Shown here piece by piece: positions 1 to 5,423 of a stretch of DNA of 10,183 nt. The stretch comes from an uncultured Blautia sp. (GTDB taxonomy: Bacteria; Bacillota; Clostridia; Lachnospirales; Lachnospiraceae), in assembly GCA_937900135.1 (NCBI GenBank), contig CALCDJ010000070.1, positions 1 to 10,183 of the forward strand, written 5' to 3'. A program made the translations under genes and the position numbers. Below the pieces are notes generated by a model, which did no database searches, was not told the origin of the DNA, and saw only the letters and a program-made list of their open reading frames with translations. Every line of letters starts with the position of its first letter. The first letter of the stretch is position 1.

Positions 1-40
1 TAGACCCCACACACAGAATTTAACCTTTCAACTTAACTAA

Positions 41-193
41 CTGACATTGCTTCAGGAAGGAGAAGAACTTTTTGCCAGGCTGTCTTGCATGCTCCTAAAG
101 AGCGGTCGCCAGGAAGAAATTTTGAAAGCGGCGCAAGATAGAGAGTATCGCAAAAAGTTGTTTGAAGAACTGGGCATTAAAACGGAATCGTAA
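41..193 (+). pseudogene. 3' remnant of a small charged protein, possibly the tail of an Rpn-type nuclease/transposase
   Basis: A reading frame open from 41 ends at TAA 191-193 and encodes about 50 residues: a helical, charged peptide containing RLSCMLLKSGRQEEILKAAQ, then DREYRKKLFEELGIKTES. All three plus frames carry stops within 1-40, so no longer gene enters from the left. There is no convincing start: TTG at 47 and ATG at 89 both lack a well-placed Shine-Dalgarno. The pattern of a hydrophobic helix, 'E-x-L-x-x-A-x-x-D-x-x-Y-R-x-x-L-x-E-E-x-G-I', resembles the short C-terminal tail I associate with Rpn/PD-(D/E)XK recombination-promoting nuclease proteins of Lachnospiraceae; this is recollection of a pattern, not a search. 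A strong terminator directly follows, as expected at a real gene end. It could instead be an intact small protein with a weak TTG start. Confidence 0.4.
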
Positions 194-203
194 AACAAAG
201 GAC

Positions 204-258
204 AAAAGCTCTTTTTTTCATGGATATAAATTCTTTGAAAAAAAGAGCTTTTTGTTTT
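204..258 (+). terminator. Rho-independent terminator after the remnant gene
   Basis: A perfect 17-bp inverted repeat (AAAAGCTCTTTTTTTCA at 204-220 with its complement at 236-252) surrounds a 15-base loop, and T-rich sequence runs to 258. It begins 10 bases after the TAA at 191-193. This supports that stop codon being the end of a formerly or currently expressed gene on the plus strand. Confidence 0.8.
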
Positions 259-275
259 CAAGTCATAAAATGAAT

Positions 276-330
276 AGTTTCAGTCGGATTTCTGGTATTT
301 TTTTCGATAGAAATCTGCGAGAATGAAACT
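276..330 (-). terminator. possible weak terminator for the GH3 gene
   Basis: Interrupted inverted repeats AGTTTCA (276-282)/TGAAACT (324-330) and GATTTCT (287-293)/AGAAATC (309-315) could form a two-part hairpin downstream of the glycosidase stop at 402-404. Only a modest T-rich stretch follows on the minus strand (ATTCATTTTATG), so this is a weak candidate. Apart from it, 259-401 shows nothing I recognise. Confidence 0.3.
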
Positions 331-401
331 GGATATTTTGATATGTTTGCTTATGCAAGACATAACGACGGGGAAATGAGTAATTAAACTTCATAAGGGA
401 T

Positions 402-2663
402 TTACTTACACAATTCCTGGAACTTATGGATATACTCCTGCAGTTCTTCTCTGGAAAAACTTCCGAAGCTGGTAAGGGCACGGATTGGCATGGATTCTGT
501 CATAGCTTTTATCATCTCATCGGAAATGGCTTCTGTGGAAGCATCAGATCCATTGGTCTGGCTGGCGGCAGCATATTTTTGGAGCAGTTCCTGGGCCAGG
601 TCTTTGGTTCTCGGATCATTGACAAGGTCTCCAAGGGCTGTATTCGGAGTAACCAGAAATGTTGGAAGCTGGCTGCTGGTAAGAGAAATCTTCTGTTTCA
701 GACGGATATCTCTGGAGGAAGCGCCAACGAGAAGCTCGTAGGAACCGCTGGCTGCATACCAGTCTTTTAATCCTGTGTGATACCAGGCAAAGCTTCGTTT
801 ATCCAGTTCCATGGTCACGGTTTTTGTCTCACCTGGAAGAAGAGAAACCTTGGCAAATCCTTTCAGTTCTTTTTCCGGGCGGATGGCGGAACCTGTGAGG
901 TCTTTTACATAGAGCTGAACGATTTCCTTTCCTTCCACATGTCCGGTATTGGTCACATCCACAGAAACAGTCAGAGTATCGGTATCAGAAGGGTGGAGAT
1001 TGGAAACCTGCAAATTGTCATAAGCGAAGGTCGTATAGGAAAGTCCATGGCCGAAGGGGAAGGCAACTGCCATTTCTTTGGTATCGTAATAGCGATAGCC
1101 GATAAATACACCTTCTCTGTATTCCACATGTTCGGCGCCTCCGAAGTTTAAGTAGGAAGGGTTGTCGGAAAGCTTAACCGGGAAGGTTTCTGCCAGTTTG
1201 CCGCAGGGATTGACCTTTCCATAAAGGATGTTGGCGACAGCAGCGCCCCCTGCCTGTCCGCCAAGGTAAGCTTCCAGGATACCTTTGACACGGGAAAGCC
1301 AGGGAAGTTCCACAGGAGAGCCATTGTGAAGGACCACAATGGTATTGGGCTGTACCTTTAAAATTTCTTCTATGAGGCGGTTCTGGCAGTCTGGAAGCCG
1401 CATATGAGAACGGTCATAGCCTTCCGATTCAAAGCTGTCTGGAAGACCGGCAAAAATAACCGCTTTGTCGCTTGTGGAAGCTGCCTGTATGGCTTCTGCG
1501 GCCAAGGCTTCGTCATAAAGATCCCCATCTGCCGGAAAACCTTTGGCATAGATGACCTGGGCATCTTTGGGAAGGGAATCCCAGGCATTGTCAATTTTGA
1601 AACTGTTGATATGGGAGCTTCCTCCTCCCTGGAAACGTGGTTTTTTAACGAATTCTCCGATAAACGCTACTTTTTCAGAAGGTTTTAAAGGAAGCACCTG
1701 TTCATTTTTCAGGAGTACCATGGATTCTTCAGCAATGTGACGGGCAGTTTCATGATCGCTTTCCAGATTCAGAGTCTCTGCGGTACGGTTGTCATAAGCG
1801 GTAAACAGAACCCGTAAGATACGTTCCACTGCCTGATCCAGGATTTCTTCTTTTAAGGAACCGTCCTTTACTGCCTGGACAATCAGGGCGTCATTTTGGC
1901 CATTGGAGGATGGCATTTCCAGATCCAGTCCTGCTATTAATCCGGGAACACGATTGTTGACAGCGCCCCAGTCAGACATGACGTAACCTTCAAATCCCCA
2001 TTCCTTTCTGAGAACATCGGTGAGCAGCCAGGGATGTTCTGAGGCATATGTGCCATTGATCCGGTTATAAGAGCACATAACCGTATAAGGCTGCGATTTT
2101 TTGACCGCAGTTTCAAAAGCGGGGAAATAAATTTCCCTGAGAGTACGCTCATCCGCATCAGAGGAATTGCTCATTCGGCGGTATTCCTGACTGTTAGCGG
2201 CAAAATGTTTGATGGATGTTCCTACATGCTGGGATTGTACGCCATTGATAAATGCCGCTGCAATCTCTCCGGCAAGATAAGGGTCTTCTGAGTAATATTC
2301 AAAGTTTCTGCCGCAGAGGGGAGAACGCTTCATATTAACGGCTGGGCCTAAGACCACGGAAATATCACATGCCTGAGCTTCTTTCCCAATGGCGGTTCCC
2401 ATTTCCTGGAGCAGTTCCCGGTCAAAGGAGCAGGCGCTTAGACAGGCAGGGGGAAAACATACGGCTTTAATGCTGTCGTTAATGCCCAGATGATCGGCTT
2501 GCTCATCCTGCTTACGAAGTCCGTGAGGGCCATCGCAGACCATGGTTCTTGGAATACCAAGCCGCTCTACACTTTTTAAATGCCAGAAATCTTCTCCGGA
2601 GCAAAGCCCTGCTTTTTCTTCCAGGGTCATCTGGCTGATCAGTTCTTTTAAATTACGTTCCAT
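402..2663 (-). CDS. glycoside hydrolase family 3 beta-glycosidase (probable beta-glucosidase)
   Basis: This 753-residue protein has no signal peptide, so it should act in the cytoplasm on imported oligosaccharides or glycosides, releasing the terminal sugar with retention of configuration. The GH3 N-terminal barrel spans about 10-290: CDGPHGLR (D44 expected to hold the glucose), GRNFEYYSEDP (118-128), IKHFAANSQE (151-160) and the nucleophile D231 in YVMSDWGAV. The C-terminal sandwich spans about 314-545, with E414 in ESEGYDR the likely acid/base. A fibronectin III-like domain covers about 578-650 (GKEIVQLYV, PEKELKGF). A further helical tail, 661-753, is not needed for catalysis. The start is fixed by GGGAGG on the minus strand at 2675-2680, 11 bases before ATG. 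It diverges from an AraC-family gene, so substrate-responsive activation is likely. Beta-glucosidase is the commonest activity; xylosidase or another glycosidase cannot be excluded. Confidence 0.93.
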   Translation of the reverse strand: MERNLKELISQMTLEEKAGLCSGEDFWHLKSVERLGIPRTMVCDGPHGLRKQDEQADHLGINDSIKAVCFPPACLSACSFDRELLQEMGTAIGKEAQACDISVVLGPAVNMKRSPLCGRNFEYYSEDPYLAGEIAAAFINGVQSQHVGTSIKHFAANSQEYRRMSNSSDADERTLREIYFPAFETAVKKSQPYTVMCSYNRINGTYASEHPWLLTDVLRKEWGFEGYVMSDWGAVNNRVPGLIAGLDLEMPSSNGQNDALIVQAVKDGSLKEEILDQAVERILRVLFTAYDNRTAETLNLESDHETARHIAEESMVLLKNEQVLPLKPSEKVAFIGEFVKKPRFQGGGSSHINSFKIDNAWDSLPKDAQVIYAKGFPADGDLYDEALAAEAIQAASTSDKAVIFAGLPDSFESEGYDRSHMRLPDCQNRLIEEILKVQPNTIVVLHNGSPVELPWLSRVKGILEAYLGGQAGGAAVANILYGKVNPCGKLAETFPVKLSDNPSYLNFGGAEHVEYREGVFIGYRYYDTKEMAVAFPFGHGLSYTTFAYDNLQVSNLHPSDTDTLTVSVDVTNTGHVEGKEIVQLYVKDLTGSAIRPEKELKGFAKVSLLPGETKTVTMELDKRSFAWYHTGLKDWYAASGSYELLVGASSRDIRLKQKISLTSSQLPTFLVTPNTALGDLVNDPRTKDLAQELLQKYAAASQTNGSDASTEAISDEMIKAMTESMPIRALTSFGSFSREELQEYIHKFQELCK

Positions 2664-2695
2664 GATGGATCAAACCTCCCTTGTATTATATATGG

Positions 2696-2704
2696 ACTAT
2701 AGCA
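2696..2704 (-). promoter_or_regulatory. extended -10 promoter of the GH3 gene
   Basis: The minus strand reads TGCTATAGT, an extended -10 element, about 33 bases before the glycosidase start. The -35 position (about 2718-2725) has only AT-rich sequence, and the repeat unit at 2718-2736 occupies it. This suits a promoter that needs an activator such as the adjacent AraC protein; that role is inference. Confidence 0.55.
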
Positions 2705-2717
2705 CGATATTTTGTTA

Positions 2718-2756
2718 CAATATAATAAGATATTGCGAAAAATAATAAAATATTGC
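2718..2756. repeat. tandem direct repeats, likely AraC-family binding sites
   Basis: CAATATAATAAGATATTGC (2718-2736) is followed exactly 20 bases later by a related unit whose core, AATAAAATATTGC (2744-2756), matches AATAAGATATTGC (2724-2736) at 12 of 13 positions. Same-orientation sites about two helical turns apart are the usual layout for AraC-family dimers. The first unit is also partly palindromic (CAATAT-N6-ATATTG). A TATAAT at 2721-2726 could serve as -10 for the regulator itself, which would make binding autoregulatory, but no good -35 accompanies it. Confidence 0.5.
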
Positions 2757-2773
2757 TGTAAAAAGAGGGAAAT

Positions 2774-3520
2774 ATGAAAGAGAAGGAAGAACATCTGGCG
2801 GAAAACAGAAAAGAAGATACGCTTTTTGCGCGAAGGGAAAATCTGGAAAAGCATACCTCCTATGCCAGTGAACGGGAAGAATATCAGGTGATCCGAAACG
2901 GTCAGGTAGAATTGGTGGAAGGGCTTTTTCAGAGGATTCCAGATGGAACACCGGGGATTTTGGCGAAAAGCAGTCTGCGGCATAACAAAAATATGTTTAT
3001 TGCAGCGATTACCCTTTTTACGCGAGCGGCCATTGAAGGCGGAGTTCCGGAGGAAACGGCCTATGCCATGAGCGACGGGTACATCCAGACCGTGGAGGAA
3101 TGCGGGAATCAGGAGGCAATCGAACGTCTGAGGAAAAAAGCCGCCCTGCGTTTTGCAGAAGAAGCAAAAAAGTATGGACAGCGCCATTATAGTCCCCAAA
3201 TTGAAAAAGCCATGGATTATATTTCGCTGCATCTGCACACGCAGATTTCGTTGGGCGACATTGCCCATGCGTCAGGGCTTAGCTCTTATTATCTTTCCAG
3301 AACCTTTAAAAAAGAAACGGGATTGTCCCTTGTGGAGTATATTCAGAAGGAACGTATCGAGGCTGCCTGTAATATGCTGAAATATTCGGATTACAGTGCG
3401 GCAGAGATCAGCCAGTATCTGTGTTTTTCCAATCAGAGCTATTTTATACGAATTTTTAAGAAGTATCAGGGTATGACACCAAACCGGTATCGGAAAACTC
3501 GAAAAGAAAACAGATTTTGA
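2774..3520 (+). CDS. AraC-family transcriptional regulator without a cupin domain
   Basis: A 248-residue DNA-binding protein. The C-terminal AraC/XylS domain (about 141-240) has two helix-turn-helix units: ISLGDIAHASGLSSYYLSRT (158-177), and SAAEISQYLCFSNQSYFIRI (208-227) followed by the closing PNRYR signature (236-240). The N-terminal 130 residues lack the usual arabinose-binding cupin. They contain a helical stretch, LRHNKNMFIAAITLFTRAAI (68-87), with GGVPEETAYAMSDGYI following, a form I recognise from many Clostridia regulators but whose ligand I cannot name. ATG 2774 is preceded by AGAGGG (2764-2769) with only 4 bases between. It diverges from the GH3 gene across a 110-bp gap with tandem repeats, so it most likely activates that gene. 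It converges on the acyl-CoA synthetase. Confidence 0.92.
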   Translation: MKEKEEHLAENRKEDTLFARRENLEKHTSYASEREEYQVIRNGQVELVEGLFQRIPDGTPGILAKSSLRHNKNMFIAAITLFTRAAIEGGVPEETAYAMSDGYIQTVEECGNQEAIERLRKKAALRFAEEAKKYGQRHYSPQIEKAMDYISLHLHTQISLGDIAHASGLSSYYLSRTFKKETGLSLVEYIQKERIEAACNMLKYSDYSAAEISQYLCFSNQSYFIRIFKKYQGMTPNRYRKTRKENRF

Positions 3521-3537
3521 TAAAAAACAGGACAAAG

Positions 3538-3577
3538 AAAGTCCGTCCCTTATGAATTGGAAGGAACGGACTTTTTT
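3538..3577. terminator. bidirectional terminator between the regulator and the acyl-CoA synthetase
   Basis: A 14-bp stem with one mismatch (AAAGTCCGTCCCTT at 3538-3551, AAGGAACGGACTTT at 3561-3574) has a 9-base loop and is followed by T residues to 3577. It starts 17 bases after the regulator's TGA. On the minus strand it directly abuts the synthetase stop (3577-3579) and is followed by TTTCTTTG, so it can end both convergent transcripts. Confidence 0.85.
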
Positions 3578-5211
3578 CAACCTTTATTCTGAGCTTCCAC
3601 CAGATGGGTGGCGCCATACATTTCACGAAGCTTTGGTTTTTCGATTTTTCCTGTAGCGTTTCTTGGGACGCTGGCAAAAAAGACTTTGCGGGGACGTTTA
3701 TACCGGGGCAGCTTTTTGCAGAAGGTGTTGATATCTTCTTCTGTACAGGCAAAGCCAGGTTTGATGTCAATGATCGCCGCAGAAATCTCACCAAGACGGG
3801 GATCAGGAAGACCAATGACAGCCACATCATGGACAGCCTCGTTGGTACGGAGGAAATCTTCAATCTGTACCGGATAAATATTTTCACCGCCGCTGATGAT
3901 GACATCTTTCTTACGGTCTACCAGGAAGATAAAGCCATCTTCATCTTCCATAGCCATATCTCCAGTATACAGCCAGCCATTGTGAAGCACTTCGCTGGTG
4001 GCCTTGGGATCGTTGTAGTAGCAGACCATGACACCGGGACCTTTTACCGCAAGTTCTCCGGTTTCTCCCTGTTTTACGGTGTGGCCGTTCTCATCAATGA
4101 TCTTGGTTTCCCATCCATAGCCGGCTTTTCCAATGGCGCCTACCTTATGGATATTTTCCACACCAAGGTGAACACAGCCTGGCCCAATGGACTCGCTGAG
4201 ACCGTAGTTGGTGTCATACTGGTGATGTGGGAAGTAATCCCGCCAGTGCTTGATCAGACTCTGGGGAACCGGCTGTGCGCCAATGTGCATGAGACGCCAC
4301 TGGGAAAGCTGATACATTTCAAGCTTGATCTTGCCGCTGTCCAGAGCCAAAAGGAGATCCTGCGCCCAGGGAACCAAAAGCCAGACAATGGTACATTTCT
4401 CTTCAGACACAGCCCGAAGAATAAATTCTGGATTGGTGCCTTTCAGTAAAACAGCCTTTCCGCCGGTGAGAAGGCTGCCGAACCAGTGCATCTTGGCGCC
4501 GGTATGGTAGAGGGGCGGAATGCAGAGAAAAACATCGTCTTTGGTCTGTCCGTGATGATTCTGTTCTGCCTTGGCTGCATGCATCAATGCCTGATGGGTA
4601 TGGAGGATTGCCTTGGGAAAACCGGTGGTTCCGGAAGAAAAGTAGATGGCTGCGTAATCCTCGTCATTGACATTAATTTTTGGAGACTGGCTGGAACAGT
4701 TGGCTGTGTGCATCGTATAGTCTTCTGCAAATCCAGGGCAGCTGTCTCCCACATAGTATAAAAGGCGGTGTTTGCCGATTTCATCTGCAACTTCTTCTAC
4801 ACGACCGATAAACTCCGGACCAAACACCAGAATATCCACCTCTGCCAGATCCAGACAATACTGAATTTCATCGGCAGAATATCGGAAATTCAACGGCACA
4901 GCAAGAGCGCCTGTTTTCAGGATGCCAAAATAGATGGGCAGCCATTCCAGACAGTTCATCAGGAGAATCGCTACCTTATCCCCTTTCTGGACACCGCGTT
5001 CCAGAAGAAGGTTGGCGAAACGGTTGGCTTTTTCATTAAAAACATTCCAGGTGATTTCCCGACGATAATAGGAAGCCCGAACCGGTTCAATCAGTTCATA
5101 TTCTTTCCAGGTGACACGACGTGTCTCCGGCATTTCCGGATTAATCTCCACAAGACATACATCATCGCCGTAGAGGCGGCAGTTTTTCTCTAAAATATCG
5201 GTAATCGGCAT
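3577..5211 (-). CDS. AMP-forming acyl-CoA synthetase (ANL superfamily)
   Basis: This 544-residue cytoplasmic enzyme should activate a carboxylic acid with ATP to an acyl-adenylate and pass it to CoA. The adenylation motifs are complete: nucleotide-binding YFSSGTTGFPKAI (190-202), NYGLSES (335-341), WLYTGD (413-418, D418 expected on the AMP ribose), the hinge VDRKKDVIISGGENIYP (431-447) and the catalytic lysine K522 in NATGKIEKPK. No condensation or carrier domain is present, so it is a stand-alone ligase. The start is MPITDI: AGGAAGG lies 7 bases before this ATG (minus strand, 5219-5225). A longer in-frame start at 5346 lies inside the promoter -35 box and is rejected. An extra segment near 33-55 has two similar TW motifs. 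The acid substrate, whether fatty, aromatic or other, cannot be read from the sequence, and no pathway neighbours help. Confidence 0.92.
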   Translation of the reverse strand: MPITDILEKNCRLYGDDVCLVEINPEMPETRRVTWKEYELIEPVRASYYRREITWNVFNEKANRFANLLLERGVQKGDKVAILLMNCLEWLPIYFGILKTGALAVPLNFRYSADEIQYCLDLAEVDILVFGPEFIGRVEEVADEIGKHRLLYYVGDSCPGFAEDYTMHTANCSSQSPKINVNDEDYAAIYFSSGTTGFPKAILHTHQALMHAAKAEQNHHGQTKDDVFLCIPPLYHTGAKMHWFGSLLTGGKAVLLKGTNPEFILRAVSEEKCTIVWLLVPWAQDLLLALDSGKIKLEMYQLSQWRLMHIGAQPVPQSLIKHWRDYFPHHQYDTNYGLSESIGPGCVHLGVENIHKVGAIGKAGYGWETKIIDENGHTVKQGETGELAVKGPGVMVCYYNDPKATSEVLHNGWLYTGDMAMEDEDGFIFLVDRKKDVIISGGENIYPVQIEDFLRTNEAVHDVAVIGLPDPRLGEISAAIIDIKPGFACTEEDINTFCKKLPRYKRPRKVFFASVPRNATGKIEKPKLREMYGATHLVEAQNKG

Positions 5212-5218
5212 GTTTATT

Positions 5219-5225
5219 CCTTCCT
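5219..5225 (-). promoter_or_regulatory. ribosome binding site fixing the synthetase start
   Basis: The minus strand reads AGGAAGG, 7 bases upstream of the ATG at 5209-5211. This decides the 544-residue start over the 45-residue-longer frame, whose extension has no ribosome binding site and crosses the promoter. Confidence 0.8.
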
Positions 5226-5234
5226 TTTCTGATG

Positions 5235-5277
5235 GATGGAGCATTGGCTGTGAGGATGATACAGCCAATGCTCCATC
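5235..5277 (-). repeat. perfect 16-bp inverted repeat in the synthetase leader
   Basis: GATGGAGCATTGGCTG (5235-5250) and its exact complement (5262-5277) surround an 11-base loop. The structure lies in the 5' leader of the acyl-CoA synthetase mRNA, ending 9 bases before the ribosome binding site. No T-run follows on either strand, so it is not a normal terminator. It could be an RNA hairpin affecting stability or translation, or a DNA operator. The loop on the mRNA (UAUCAUCCUCA) contains UCCU, which could pair weakly with the ribosome binding site; that is speculation. Confidence 0.75.
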
Positions 5278-5286
5278 TCTTAAAAT

Positions 5287-5301
5287 TCGCGATTTAACGC
5301 G
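5287..5301. promoter_or_regulatory. CG-rich operator-like motif in the synthetase leader
   Basis: TCGCGATTTAACGCG lies just downstream of the predicted synthetase transcription start. It is CG-rich in an AT-rich gap, contains CGCG at both ends of an ATTTAA core, and matches 11 of 15 positions of TTACGCTTCAACGCG in the symporter leader (7572-7586). The placement suits a repressor site. The call rests only on pattern and shared occurrence. Confidence 0.3.
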
Positions 5302-5317
5302 TCTACTCATTAAAGCA

Positions 5318-5346
5318 ATAATACCTAATCCAATGGGAAATGTCAA
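5318..5346 (-). promoter_or_regulatory. sigma-A promoter of the acyl-CoA synthetase
   Basis: The minus strand has TTGACA (5341-5346), a 17-base spacer and TATTAT (5318-5323), close to the housekeeping consensus. Transcription should start near 5311, giving a leader of about 100 bases that carries the CG-rich motif and the perfect hairpin. Confidence 0.82.
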
Positions 5347-5375
5347 CTGAAATTTACAATTTTTTATGGATACTT

Positions 5376-5384
5376 TGCTATACT
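5376..5384 (+). promoter_or_regulatory. extended -10 promoter of the penicillin-binding protein gene
   Basis: TGCTATACT is an extended -10 box. A TTTACA at 5353-5358 is 20 bases upstream of the hexamer, too far for an ideal -35. Start would be near 5391, leaving a short leader before the ribosome binding site at 5411. It is back to back with the synthetase promoter, only a few bases separating the two -35 regions. Confidence 0.6.
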
Positions 5385-5410
5385 AAAGTGTGTTTTGCAG
5401 AAAGAGATAT

Positions 5411-5417
5411 AGGAGGG
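5411..5417 (+). promoter_or_regulatory. strong ribosome binding site before a TTG start
   Basis: AGGAGGG lies 6 bases before TTG 5424-5426. It identifies the TTG as the start of the penicillin-binding protein. An in-frame ATG at 5340 is upstream of the promoter -10 and has no such site. Confidence 0.8.
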
Positions 5418-5423
5418 ATTCAC

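Noticed and set aside
2648..3268. 206-codon open frame on the minus strand opposite the AraC gene
   Set aside because: It has no family resemblance, overlaps the GH3 start and the divergent promoter gap, and is antisense to a clear regulator.
3604..4449. 281-codon open frame on the plus strand opposite the acyl-CoA synthetase
   Set aside because: It is antisense to a gene with all catalytic motifs, has no recognisable domain or ribosome binding site, and reads like a reverse-complement shadow.
5235..5277. The leader hairpin as a Rho-independent terminator
   Set aside because: No T-run follows on either strand, and on the minus strand it is followed at once by a ribosome binding site and start codon.
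3577..5346. 589-residue version of the acyl-CoA synthetase starting at 5346
   Set aside because: The first 45 residues have no ribosome binding site, their start codon lies in the -35 box of a near-consensus promoter, and they would translate the leader hairpin. The ATG at 5209-5211 has AGGAAGG at proper distance and begins the family's normal N-terminus.
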